NCBI GenBank assembly: GCA_900557165.1 | Contig: USRS01000056.1 | Coordinates: forward strand, 1 to 17,558 | Reading direction: 5' to 3' | Source: an uncultured Clostridium sp. | Lineage (GTDB): Bacteria; Bacillota; Clostridia; Peptostreptococcales; Peptostreptococcaceae | Length of the DNA: 17,558 bases | Program-made: the position numbers and the translations under genes | Part shown: positions 7,903 through 14,385 of the stretch, piece by piece | Position numbering within the stretch: the first letter of the stretch is position 1 | Layout of the letters: each line of letters opens with the position of its first letter | The notes under the pieces: generated by a model | Databases searched by the model: none | Told to the model about the DNA's origin: nothing | The model's input: the letters and a program-made list of their open reading frames with translations, nothing else

Positions 7903-8415
7903 ATGTTTTTTGAATATGATAGAGTAGCAGCGGTAGAGTATGCTAGAAAATGGGCTCTTAGTAGGAATCCTCAATTTAAAGATTATGAACAATGGGGTGG
8001 AAACTGTACAAATTATATTTCACAATGTATAAATGCAGGGGGAATACCTATGGATTCTGATGGAAATAATGTCATGAAAGAATGGTATTGGTATAGTGAT
8101 AATAAAAGAACTCCAAGTTGGACAGGAGCTCAACCTTTTTTTGAATATCTTACAAGTAATAACACATATGATACTGATAATTTTGGAATATATGCTTCGC
8201 AAGTTTCCTATGACGAACTTGAACTTGGTGATATAATTCAATTAGTAGATAATAATAAGGCTTATCATACAATGATTATAACAAGAATAATTTTAGATGG
8301 AGATAATATATATGATTACTTAATATGTCAAAATACTTATGATTTATTAGATTATCCTCTTAGCTTAAAGGTTGGAGAAAGGAGATATTTGAAAATATTT
8401 GGCTATTATATGTAG
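7903..8415 (+). CDS. Putative amidase domain protein (Amidase_6, PF12671)
   Basis: A 170-aa cysteine amidase/peptidase-like protein of the CHAP-NlpC/P60-type superfamily. Family features are YDRVAAVEYARKWAL at the N terminus, the catalytic Cys in WGGNCTNYISQC (C35), SWTGAQPFFEYL, the GDIIQ strand (about 109-113), and the catalytic His in AYHTMII (H122). Homologues are often linked to spores or cell walls. Here the domain is the whole protein and has no signal peptide or wall-binding module, so it must act in the cytosol, in the mother cell, or after lysis. SD AGGGGGGA ends about 5 nt before the ATG. It is the second gene of an operon with the DUF3298-like protein; no terminator is evident after it. 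Confidence 0.86.
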   Translation: MFFEYDRVAAVEYARKWALSRNPQFKDYEQWGGNCTNYISQCINAGGIPMDSDGNNVMKEWYWYSDNKRTPSWTGAQPFFEYLTSNNTYDTDNFGIYASQVSYDELELGDIIQLVDNNKAYHTMIITRIILDGDNIYDYLICQNTYDLLDYPLSLKVGERRYLKIFGYYM

Positions 8416-8424
8416 CTAGTAAAG

Positions 8425-8453
8425 TTGAAAAGAATTCTTCTTGGTGTTAAAAT
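8425..8453 (+). promoter_or_regulatory. Sigma-A promoter for the amidase_3 gene
   Basis: TTGAAA (8425-8430), a 17-nt spacer and TAAAAT (8448-8453) with a TG extension at 8445-8446. Predicted start near 8460, leader about 50 nt. Confidence 0.62.
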
Positions 8454-8509
8454 AAATTTATCAGAATTATTTTCATTATAAGAGAAAATATGCTAAGAAG
8501 GGTGAAATT

Positions 8510-9325
8510 ATGGCAAGACAAACTAAAAAAAGAAAACATAAAAAGAAAGCAAAATCAAAAATAAATAGAAAAAAATTACTTATAGTAGCAGCAAGTTTAT
8601 TTGTTATATTATTTGTATTACTTAAGGTTGTACAAGGGATAACATCAGGAGTTTCAACAGCAAGTAAAAATATTGGAACTTTGGTAACTTCCATATTTGG
8701 AGAAGGCAAAGATACTAGTAATGTTAATACTGATAAACAATTTGACTTACAAGAGGAAAATAATACACCAAAGAAGAAATATGTAGTATATCTTGATGTT
8801 GGCCATGGAGGAAGTGACATTGGATACCAAACAGAAAGTGGTGAAATGGAAAAAGATATAGATTTAGAAATTAGTAAATTAGTATCATCAAGATTATCTT
8901 CTCAAGGAGATATAAGTGTTATTGTATCTAGAAATACAGATAAGCTATTATCAAATACAGACAGAGTAGAAGATGCTAATAAACAAAATGCAGATATATT
9001 TGTATCTATTCATATGACTGGTAATAATGATGAGAGTGCTCAGGGAATACAAACTTTCTATAGAGTTGAATCGGAAGATGCTTCTGATGAACTTGCAACT
9101 TTAGTGCAAAAATCTGCAGTTGCATATGTTGACTTAAAAGATAGAGGTGCTACTCCTTTTACTTTTGGTGTATTAGAAGGCAATAATATGCCATCAATAT
9201 TAATACAATGTGGTTTTTTAAGTAATAAAGAAGAAGCAAAAAAATTAACAAATCCTGACTTCCAAAAAGATTTGGCAGAAGGTATATCTCAAGGAATTTT
9301 ATCTTTTTTAGATGCTCAAGGATAA
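8510..9325 (+). CDS. Membrane-anchored N-acetylmuramoyl-L-alanine amidase family protein with altered catalytic residue
   Basis: A 271-aa amidase_3 family protein that would hydrolyse the amide bond between MurNAc and L-Ala outside the membrane. It has a very basic N terminus (1-22), one membrane helix (about 23-41), a Ser/Thr/Asn linker, and the zinc amidase domain from about 91. Zinc ligands are intact: H99 in DVGHGG, E114 in GEMEKDIDLE, and H168 in VSIHMTG. The C-terminal signature that normally reads VExGFLSN with a catalytic Glu reads LIQCGFLSN: Q233, codon CAA at 9206-9208. That change is expected to reduce or abolish hydrolysis, so this may be a substrate-binding or regulatory pseudoenzyme. 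The YbjN-like gene starts 15 nt downstream in the same operon. Family assignment is secure; activity is uncertain. Confidence 0.9.
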   Translation: MARQTKKRKHKKKAKSKINRKKLLIVAASLFVILFVLLKVVQGITSGVSTASKNIGTLVTSIFGEGKDTSNVNTDKQFDLQEENNTPKKKYVVYLDVGHGGSDIGYQTESGEMEKDIDLEISKLVSSRLSSQGDISVIVSRNTDKLLSNTDRVEDANKQNADIFVSIHMTGNNDESAQGIQTFYRVESEDASDELATLVQKSAVAYVDLKDRGATPFTFGVLEGNNMPSILIQCGFLSNKEEAKKLTNPDFQKDLAEGISQGILSFLDAQG

Positions 9326-9340
9326 AATAGGAGGATGAAA

Positions 9341-9802
9341 ATGAAGAATCTACAAGCAAAGAAAACTTTATTAGAAGAGGCCTTAAGAAAAAAGTCCATG
9401 GAAGATATGTTTACTGTTGTAGAAGAAGATAATCTAGTTTTATTTAGAACATTTCAAGATATTTACGCCAATAATTGTTTAAGTGCAATTATGATAAGTG
9501 AATCTGCGTATACAATGATAAATATTTTCTTTGGAAAATTGGGAATGGAAGAAAAAAGAAGTGAAGTATTAGAGTTGATCAATGACTTAAATAGAACTTA
9601 TTCAGTAAATAAATTTGTTCTTAGTGAAAATGATGAATTAATATTTCAAGTACCATATATATCATTGTTAGAAGATTTTAATGGAGATATAGTTATTAAC
9701 TTACTTCGTGATTTACTTGTAATTTTAGTTAAAAAAGAATATATAAAATTTCAAGACATACTAGGAGATAGTATGATGATAGATTTTGAAAATAATGATT
9801 AA
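9341..9802 (+). CDS. YbjN-like small cytosolic protein, function unknown
   Basis: A 153-aa protein with the alternating helix-strand pattern of the YbjN/type III chaperone-like fold: an N-terminal helix (AKKTLLEEALRKK), strands with LVLFRTFQDI and AIMISE, a helix with VLELINDLNRTY, a strand NKFVLSENDELIFQVPY, and a C-terminal helix DIVINLLRDLLVILVKK. This matches the putative sensory transduction regulator family (PF10722) by eye only. Two ATGs are available. SD AGGAGG at 9329-9334 abuts ATG 9335 but gives 6-nt spacing to ATG 9341, so 9341 is chosen. It is the second gene after the altered amidase and ends at a strong terminator. A role as partner or chaperone is speculation. Confidence 0.7.
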   Translation: MKNLQAKKTLLEEALRKKSMEDMFTVVEEDNLVLFRTFQDIYANNCLSAIMISESAYTMINIFFGKLGMEEKRSEVLELINDLNRTYSVNKFVLSENDELIFQVPYISLLEDFNGDIVINLLRDLLVILVKKEYIKFQDILGDSMMIDFENND

Positions 9803-9805
9803 ATT

Positions 9806-9835
9806 AAAACCTTAGACAAAAGTCTAAGGTTTTTT
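9806..9835 (+). terminator. Intrinsic terminator of the amidase/YbjN-like operon
   Basis: A 12-bp stem (9806-9817 with 9822-9833), loop AAAA, and a T run at 9830-9835. Confidence 0.9.
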
Positions 9836-9850
9836 GTAATATTTTATAAT

Positions 9851-9879
9851 TTAAGAATGTATAAAATATATAATATAAT
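9851..9879 (+). promoter_or_regulatory. Probable sigma-A promoter for the orphan 133-aa gene
   Basis: TTAAGA (9851-9856), a 17-nt spacer and a perfect TATAAT (9874-9879). Predicted start near 9886, directly at the base of the hairpin at 9887. Confidence 0.48.
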
Positions 9880-9886
9880 GTTAATA

Positions 9887-9911
9887 CTCTTTATTAAGAA
9901 ATAATAAAGAG
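9887..9911 (+). promoter_or_regulatory. 5' UTR hairpin overlapping the ribosome binding site
   Basis: A perfect 10-bp stem (9887-9896 with 9902-9911) and a 5-nt loop. It begins at the predicted transcript 5' end and its 3' arm includes GAG of the SD GAGAGGA (9909-9915). It may protect the mRNA end or limit translation. Confidence 0.5.
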
Positions 9912-9921
9912 AGGATTTATT

Positions 9922-10323
9922 ATGTGTCAAGTAACTGATTTTTATGAATATAAATACAGTAGAAATAATTATTATATTAATATATTTATAGATAAAGAAT
10001 GTGCTTTAGGTGTTAAATTATTTTTAATGAAAAGAGTAAAAAATAAAAAAATTAGCAAAGATTATAAATATGCTTACATAGCTTTAAAAAATCAAATAGA
10101 TAAAAATATAAATAAGAGAACTTATGTAAAACTTCGATTAAATAAATGTTACATACAATATCTAAAAGATTTATATTATGATTATTATGGTGAAGAAAGT
10201 AGTATTTATATTAAAGAAATTATAAATCATCTACAATTTTTCATACAAGAAGATGTTGCTAATGTTTATAAATTTTATGATTTGAAAGAAAATACAAAAA
10301 TAAATATACTATCAAAATCATAA
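9922..10323 (+). CDS. Hypothetical protein, 133 aa
   Basis: I do not recognise this protein. It is basic and Tyr/Lys/Asn-rich with no signal peptide or membrane segment. Features include an N-terminal NNYYINIFIDKE strand pair, a Lys-rich stretch (KRVKNKKISKDYKYAY, about 32-47), a middle RTYVKLRLNKCYIQYLKDLYYDYYGEE (about 67-93), and a helix EIINHLQFFIQEDVANVYKFYDLKE. Cysteines occur at 2, 22 and near 76. SD GAGAGGA (9909-9915) with 6-nt spacing supports the ATG. It is monocistronic: its own promoter, a 5' hairpin, and a terminator shared with the convergent cotJ operon. The location next to spore-coat genes may be coincidental. Confidence 0.75.
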   Translation: MCQVTDFYEYKYSRNNYYINIFIDKECALGVKLFLMKRVKNKKISKDYKYAYIALKNQIDKNINKRTYVKLRLNKCYIQYLKDLYYDYYGEESSIYIKEIINHLQFFIQEDVANVYKFYDLKENTKINILSKS

Positions 10324-10358
10324 AAGAGTTGCAAACACTGCAGTTTACAACTCTTTTT
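10322..10358 (+). terminator. Bidirectional terminator between the 133-aa gene and cotJC
   Basis: A 10-bp stem (10322-10331 with 10348-10357), one mismatch, then AAAC/GTTT pairing and a 6-nt loop. A T run exists on the plus strand, and the A-rich left arm gives a U run on the minus strand, so it can end both convergent units. Confidence 0.8.
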
Positions 10359-10375
10359 ATTAAACTTTTATTTAT

Positions 10376-10948
10376 CTAAAACACTTTTTTACAATTTGTA
10401 TAATCATAAACATCCATCAAAGCTTCCCCAAATCTTTGATAATGGACGATTTCTCTTTCTGCTAAAAATCTTAAAACTCCAATTATATCTACATCGTCAG
10501 TTAAATTAATTAATTGATAATAAGTTGCCAGTGCCTTTTGTTCAGCAGCCATATCTTCATGTAAATTAGTTATGGAATCTCCAAAAACATTAATATAAGA
10601 TGTTGTGAAAGGAACACCATTAGCATCACTTGGTTGTAATCCATGTCCAAATTGAGCAAAATTTGGTCCTAGTCCGCAAGATTTCATTTCTTCTGGAGTT
10701 GCATCTTCAGTTAATTGATAAAGCATAGATGATATTATTTCAACATGAGCAAGCTCTTCTGTACCAATATCTGTTAATAGCCCTTTTGTTTTTCCAGTAG
10801 GCATTGTATATCTTTGTTGTAAATATCTTAGAGCAGCAGCCATTTCACCATTAGGACCGCCAAGTTGAGTCATTATAAGTTTAGCCATTCTTAAGTCTTT
10901 ACATTTTAAAACAACTGGAAATTGCAATGTCTTTTCATATATCCACAT
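10376..10948 (-). CDS. cotJC: Spore coat protein CotJC, manganese catalase-like
   Basis: A 190-aa spore-coat protein with a ferritin-like four-helix manganese catalase fold, made in the mother cell and placed on the spore. It begins MWIYEKTLQFPVVLK and carries the family blocks GGPNGEMAAALRYLQQRYTMP, TDIGTEELAHVEIISSMLYQL (metal-binding Glu/His), HEDMAAEQKALATYYQLINLTDD, and LAEREIVHYQRFGEAL (second Glu/His set), so a dimetal site looks intact. SD AGGGGGA lies just upstream of the ATG on the minus strand. It is the last gene of the cotJABC operon, 24 nt after cotJB. Clostridial homologues have measurable catalase activity in some species, but activity here is inferred from retained ligands. 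Confidence 0.96.
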   Translation of the reverse strand: MWIYEKTLQFPVVLKCKDLRMAKLIMTQLGGPNGEMAAALRYLQQRYTMPTGKTKGLLTDIGTEELAHVEIISSMLYQLTEDATPEEMKSCGLGPNFAQFGHGLQPSDANGVPFTTSYINVFGDSITNLHEDMAAEQKALATYYQLINLTDDVDIIGVLRFLAEREIVHYQRFGEALMDVYDYTNCKKVF

Positions 10949-10972
10949 ATATTTAATCCCCCTATTTTTTAT

Positions 10973-11239
10973 CTATTTATAATATTCTTTTTGCCATGGC
11001 CAAGGATCGTCAACCCATTGGAAAGGACAATCACTACTACTGTGACCAAAATTCATTAAAGGTCCATATTTTTTTTCGTAGGATTTGACTGCTTGCTCAA
11101 ATTGTGCACCAAGAGAGTTATATAAGCATACAGCATTTTTATCTTCTGGATTATTATCTAAATATAAATTTAAATCAACACATGCAAAGCATAGTTCTTG
11201 AACTTTTCTAATTTGCTCAGCTCTAGTCATATTTGCCAT
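10973..11239 (-). CDS. cotJB: Spore coat protein CotJB
   Basis: An 88-aa coat protein of the CotJB family (PF12652). The start ANMTRAEQIRKVQELCFACVD, the internal helix with YLDNNPEDKNAVCLYN, and the aromatic C-terminal end (QWVDDPWPWQKEYYK) are characteristic. It is thought to assemble with CotJC on the coat. Its ATG overlaps the cotJA stop by one base (TAATG), which implies translational coupling. SD AGGAGG sits inside the end of cotJA. Cysteines at residues about 17, 20, 38 and 70 are typical of coat proteins. Confidence 0.95.
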   Translation of the reverse strand: MANMTRAEQIRKVQELCFACVDLNLYLDNNPEDKNAVCLYNSLGAQFEQAVKSYEKKYGPLMNFGHSSSDCPFQWVDDPWPWQKEYYK

Positions 11240-11448
11240 TATCTTCTACCTCCTACTCTTTTTTTAGGTGATGAATATAATGCTGGATTGTACATTTCAG
11301 AATCATATAAATTTAATTCTGGAAAAATTGTTCCATATTTTAAAGCACATTCAAGGTTGTATATTTTTGTAAGGACTTGATCGTTTACATATGGTCTAAC
11401 CAAACAGCAACCACAGTTCTTTTCAACTCCTCTAGTTGTATTTTCCAT
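11239..11448 (-). CDS. cotJA: Spore coat associated protein CotJA
   Basis: A 69-aa protein matching the CotJA family: a Cys-rich N-terminal part (KNCGCCLVRPYVNDQ) followed by YNLECALKYGTIFPELNLYD, and a Ser/Pro/Arg/Lys-rich tail (SSPKKRVGGRR). CotJA is needed for the coat assembly of CotJC in Bacillus. SD AGGAGG is about 8 nt upstream of the ATG. It is the first gene of the operon and overlaps cotJB by one base. In Bacillus the operon is controlled by a sporulation sigma factor; a sigma-K-like match lies upstream here. Confidence 0.93.
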   Translation of the reverse strand: MENTTRGVEKNCGCCLVRPYVNDQVLTKIYNLECALKYGTIFPELNLYDSEMYNPALYSSPKKRVGGRR

Positions 11449-11493
11449 ATTGCCAAAACCTCCTTGTTGAATTAGATATTTCTATCTTAATTC

Positions 11494-11521
11494 TATACTA
11501 TTCTAATTATTTGAAATCGTG
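11494..11521 (-). promoter_or_regulatory. Possible sporulation (sigma-K-like) promoter for cotJABC
   Basis: On the minus strand, CAC (11521-11519), 16 nt, then AATAGTATA (11502-11494) resembles the AC-N16/17-CATAnnnTA pattern of sigma K with one mismatch. No good sigma-A site is seen. The match is short and tentative. Confidence 0.33.
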
Positions 11522-11530
11522 AGTACTTGC

Positions 11531-11560
11531 TTGTATAAAACATATGAAATATGATAAAAT
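11531..11560 (+). promoter_or_regulatory. Sigma-A promoter for the TtcA-like gene
   Basis: TTGTAT (11531-11536), an 18-nt spacer and TAAAAT (11555-11560) with a TGa extension at 11552-11554. It is divergent from and adjacent to the proposed cotJ promoter. Confidence 0.55.
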
Positions 11561-11600
11561 TAAATTTATGCATGAATATGTGAGATTATGAGGTGAAGAA

Positions 11601-12473
11601 ATGAGTGAATTAGCAGGAAATGGCTGTCAAATAATAGTTCCTTTTGAGGAGAGAAAACCTTTAAAAGAAATTGAAAGAAGTATATTGAAAAAATATAGAA
11701 AATATACTTGGTCTAAATTTATAAAAGCAATAAAAGATTACAAATTAGTTGAAGAAGGAGATAAAATAGCTGTTGCTATCTCTGGTGGAAAAGACAGTCT
11801 TCTTATGGCAAAAATGTTCCAAGAATTAAAAAGACATGGTCAAGTGAATTTCGAATTAGAATTTATAGCAATGGATCCAGGATATCATCCTGATATTAGA
11901 CAATTATTAATAGATAACTGTGAATATCTAGAAATTCCTATAAAATTATTTGATGCAAACATATTTGAAGTTGCAGACGAAATAGCAAGTGACTATCCTT
12001 GTTATATGTGTGCAAGAATGAGAAGAGGGGCATTATACAATAAAGCAGAAGAATTAGGGTGCAATAAATTAGCTTTAGGTCATCATTTTGATGATGTTAT
12101 AGAAACTACTATGCTTAATTTACTATGTGCAGGAAACTTCAAAACAATGCTTCCAAAACTAAACTCAACAAACTTCGATGGAATACAAATAATAAGACCT
12201 CTTTACTATATAAGAGAAGAAAGCATAATTAAATTTATACAAAATAGTGGTATTTGGCCTCTAAATTGTGCTTGTATGGTTGCAGCTAAAAAGACTGGAA
12301 ATAAAAGATATGAAATAAAAGATTTAATTAAATCTTTAGGAGAAAACTTCCAAGAAGTTGAAAAATCTATATTTAGAGCAGCACAAAATGTATATCTAGA
12401 TTCAGTTTTAGGTTGGGATCAAGATGGTAAAAAGCATTCATTCTTAGAAAAATTTGAGAATGGAGACATATAA
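11601..12473 (+). CDS. TtcA/TtuA family tRNA thiolation protein (PP-loop ATPase)
   Basis: A 290-aa adenylating enzyme of the TtcA/TtuA group, which activates a tRNA nucleoside with ATP and inserts sulfur using an iron-sulfur cluster. The PP-loop SGGKDS is at 61-66 in VAISGGKDSLLMAK. Cluster-binding cysteines are C134 and C137 (PCYMCAR) with C223 or C225 (LNCACMVA). LALGHHFDDVIETTMLNLL near 157-175 is the conserved ATP-binding block. The target (2-thiocytidine 32 or another position) is not proven; many Firmicutes have such proteins annotated as TtcA or TilS-like. SD GAGGTG about 6 nt before the ATG supports the start. It is monocistronic, between a promoter at 11531 and a terminator at 12485. 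Confidence 0.88.
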   Translation: MSELAGNGCQIIVPFEERKPLKEIERSILKKYRKYTWSKFIKAIKDYKLVEEGDKIAVAISGGKDSLLMAKMFQELKRHGQVNFELEFIAMDPGYHPDIRQLLIDNCEYLEIPIKLFDANIFEVADEIASDYPCYMCARMRRGALYNKAEELGCNKLALGHHFDDVIETTMLNLLCAGNFKTMLPKLNSTNFDGIQIIRPLYYIREESIIKFIQNSGIWPLNCACMVAAKKTGNKRYEIKDLIKSLGENFQEVEKSIFRAAQNVYLDSVLGWDQDGKKHSFLEKFENGDI

Positions 12474-12484
12474 ATTAATAAATT

Positions 12485-12515
12485 AGCCGTTGAAATATAT
12501 ATTCAACGGTTTTTC
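12485..12515 (+). terminator. Intrinsic terminator after the TtcA-like gene
   Basis: A stem of 8 Watson-Crick pairs (12487-12494 with 12502-12509) extended by a G-T and an A-T pair, a 7-nt AT loop, and the T run TTTTT at 12510-12514. Confidence 0.84.
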
Positions 12516-12528
12516 TTTATGATAATTA

Positions 12529-12537
12529 TGATAAAAT
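12529..12537 (+). promoter_or_regulatory. Possible extended -10 promoter for the exonuclease gene
   Basis: TGATAAAAT (12529-12537), the same element as in the TtcA promoter, with an overlapping TATAAT at 12537-12542. No clear -35. It lies upstream of the TTG start at 12570 and overlaps the longer frame that begins at 12519. Confidence 0.35.
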
Positions 12538-12569
12538 ATAATTATAGCAATGTAGAGAGGGGAATTGTT

Positions 12570-13325
12570 TTGAAAAAAATTTATATGGATTTTGAAATGA
12601 ATATGCCAAATTCAAAAGGGAAGAGAGATGGCTTTAAAGCGGAGATAATAGCCATAGGAGCTATAAAATATGATATAAAGACAGGAAAGATAGATAAGTT
12701 TAAATCTTTAATAAAACCAATCACAAATCAAGAAGTTTTTCCTCATATAGAAGAATTAACTCATATAACAACAAAGGATTTAGAAAATGCACCAACATAT
12801 GAACGTGTTATGAGAGAATTTAAATCATGGCTAGGTATTTTTTCAGAAATAGAAGGAATTTATACTTTTGGAAATTTAGATTTAACATGTTTTAATTATA
12901 CGGATAGATTAAGCTCTCAAAAATATAATCATCCGAGATTTTTAAATAACATTAGAGATTTATTTGTAGATATAAAAGATAAGTATATTAATTATGGAAT
13001 TAAATGTATGAATTATGTATCACTAAAAAATTTATTGGAATATGCCAATGTCCAGTTTTGTGGTGATGCTCATGATCCTTTATATGATGCTTATAACTTA
13101 TATATATTAGATAAAGTGTTGCAAGAAAATAATAAAATTAGAGACTTATTAGTAATACATGATTTTTTAAAGGTACCTTTTATTGCTTTAAATGAAGAGT
13201 TAGAGAGTAGATTTGAAGAATATAGACAGTACTTGTATAACAAAAGTGGGGAATTTGATATATATTGTATATCTTTAGAAATAATAAAAACTATTAAGGA
13301 ATATTTAATATCGATAAAAAAGTAA
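12570..13325 (+). CDS. DEDDh 3'-5' exonuclease (KapD/ERI-1-like), zero-frame product
   Basis: A 251-aa exonuclease domain protein acting on DNA or RNA 3' ends. Motifs are MDFEMN (Exo I, D and E) at the N terminus, the middle FGNLDLTCF (Exo II Asp), and HDPLYDAYNL (Exo III His and Asp). The non-canonical gap in Exo I and the RDGFKAEIIAIGAIKYD spacing resemble KapD and ERI-1-type nucleases more than PolC. The TTG at 12570 is chosen because SD AGAGGGGA (12556-12563) is 6 nt upstream; the ATG at 12519 would overlap promoter sequence. The frame ends at a TAA immediately after A AAA AAG. An 85-codon -1 frame with no start follows and reaches the terminator, so a 336-aa frameshift product is possible (see findings). 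Confidence 0.87.
   Translation: MKKIYMDFEMNMPNSKGKRDGFKAEIIAIGAIKYDIKTGKIDKFKSLIKPITNQEVFPHIEELTHITTKDLENAPTYERVMREFKSWLGIFSEIEGIYTFGNLDLTCFNYTDRLSSQKYNHPRFLNNIRDLFVDIKDKYINYGIKCMNYVSLKNLLEYANVQFCGDAHDPLYDAYNLYILDKVLQENNKIRDLLVIHDFLKVPFIALNEELESRFEEYRQYLYNKSGEFDIYCISLEIIKTIKEYLISIKK
13296..13325 (+). promoter_or_regulatory. Candidate programmed -1 frameshift site
   Basis: Zero-frame codons read ATA AAA AAG TAA. The heptamer A AAA AAG (13316-13322) is in the X XXY YYZ register and is the dnaX-type slippery site. SD-like AAGGA (13296-13300) is 15 nt upstream, near the distance that stimulates -1 slippage in bacteria. A weak 6-bp hairpin (13333-13338 with 13353-13358) starts 10 nt downstream. 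Confidence 0.5.
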
Positions 13326-13579
13326 ATGTTCATGATATAGATGTAATAAGAGATATCAGTAAAAAATTAGAAGTATTAGATAAGCTAAAAGATATAAACG
13401 AAGGTTATTTCTATGTATTAGATAATTTATATTTGGATATGAAAGAACTATTAGAAGATGCTCTTTTATATAAATTAAACCAAAAAGAGTATGAAGAAGA
13501 AATAGATAATATATTAGATTTATTTAATGAAGATTTACAATTAGAAAATATAACTGAAGTTGCTACTGATATAACATAA
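13322..13579 (+). other. Open -1 frame downstream of the exonuclease stop (C-terminal extension or broken 3' end)
   Basis: After slippage the frame reads GTA AAT GTT and continues for 85 codons to TAA at 13577-13579. The predicted extension is acidic and helical, with ISKKLEVLDKLKDINEG, YLDMKELLEDALLYKL and EYEEEIDNILDLFNEDL. No ATG, GTG or TTG occurs in this frame between the preceding stop (13295-13297) and TTG 13433, and neither TTG 13433 nor ATG 13439 has an SD. The terminator starts at this frame's stop codon, so the transcript covers it. It is either reached by frameshifting or separated from the exonuclease by a one-base indel in the A run; an independent gene is unlikely. Confidence 0.6.
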
Positions 13580-13608
13580 AAATGATTTCAAAAGAAATCA
13601 TTTTTTTT
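13577..13608 (+). terminator. Intrinsic terminator after the exonuclease -1 frame
   Basis: Stem 13578-13589 with 13594-13605, loop AAAA, and an eight-T run (13601-13608). It overlaps the stop codon of the -1 frame and lies 250 nt past the zero-frame stop. Confidence 0.87.
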
Positions 13609-13672
13609 GTTTTAAAATAAGAATAAATTAAATATAAATAAGAAAGAAGCTTTTATTAGAGGGGGAGATGAT

Positions 13673-14371
13673 ATGTTTATAACAACAGTTATGCCGATTT
13701 CAACACTGTTGAAAATAGCATTTGTTTTTATAATTGCAATAATAATCATAAGATATGTTGATAAATTGAGAAAAACATCTTTTAGGGGAGGTAAAAGTAT
13801 TAATTACCTATTGAAAAGAAATACAAAAGCATTTTTTAAAAATAGATATAATATATTTGATGTACATAAAAAGAATGAGGATGCAAAAGTTTATAATATA
13901 AATTGTGATGACGATGTTATAAGATATGAAAATGGAGATATATATAAAGGTCAAATAAAAAATGGAATAAGAGATGGCTTAGGAACTTGTTATTTTGCCA
14001 ATAAAGATGTTTATGAAGGTATGTGGAAGAATGATAAGATGGAATGTGTAGGTAAGTATAAATTTGCAGATAAGTCTTTTTATAGTGGGGATTTTAAAAA
14101 TGGATGCAAAGAAGGTATAGGTATTTTTACATGTGATGATTATAAATATATAGGCCAATATTATGCAGATAGAAAGGGAAGAGTTGGAACATTCCATTTA
14201 CCAGACAATGCATATTTGAAAGTTATTATTGAAAATGGAACAATTGTAAAAGGTACTTATTTAAAGGAAGGGGAAAGAGAAGAATATATTTATAATGTGG
14301 ATTTAAGCAATGAAAGAGAAGTAATAAAAAATATTAAATCTTATTTTGTTAGAGATGTTTCTAATATATAA
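13673..14371 (+). CDS. Membrane-anchored MORN-repeat protein
   Basis: A 232-aa protein with one N-terminal membrane helix (about 8-27, STLLKIAFVFIIAIIIIRYV), a basic juxtamembrane segment, and then three or four MORN-type repeats from about residue 84: YENGDIYKGQIKNGIRDGLG, VYEGMWKNDKMECVGKYKF, FYSGDFKNGCKEGIGIFT, and a weaker YIGQYYADRKGRVGTFHL. MORN repeats form an elongated beta sheet that commonly mediates protein or lipid binding. The C-terminal 50 residues are not repeat-like. Positive-inside reasoning places the repeats in the cytosol, but that is inference. SD GAGGGGGA (13659-13666), 6-nt spacing, gives the ATG. The intracellular protease starts 14 nt after its stop, so they should be co-transcribed and may act together. 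Confidence 0.82.
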   Translation: MFITTVMPISTLLKIAFVFIIAIIIIRYVDKLRKTSFRGGKSINYLLKRNTKAFFKNRYNIFDVHKKNEDAKVYNINCDDDVIRYENGDIYKGQIKNGIRDGLGTCYFANKDVYEGMWKNDKMECVGKYKFADKSFYSGDFKNGCKEGIGIFTCDDYKYIGQYYADRKGRVGTFHLPDNAYLKVIIENGTIVKGTYLKEGEREEYIYNVDLSNEREVIKNIKSYFVRDVSNI

Positions 14372-14385
14372 ATTGGGGGAATATT

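Noticed and set aside
8425..8453. AAGAATTCTT palindrome near 8429-8440 as a terminator or operator
   Set aside because: It is a short loopless palindrome without a T run, and lies within the spacer of a good promoter; no evidence for operator function.
11198..11380. Plus-strand open frame across cotJA and cotJB
   Set aside because: It is antisense to two clearly recognisable coat genes with SDs and a TAATG overlap, and its product resembles nothing.
12519..12569. ATG 12519 as the start of the exonuclease
   Set aside because: It lacks an SD and overlaps the terminator tail and promoter region. TTG 12570 has AGAGGGGA at ideal spacing.
13326..13340. Separate small gene starting at ATG 13326 after the exonuclease stop
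   Set aside because: That frame stops after four codons. The open -1 frame has no canonical start before 13433 and no SD.
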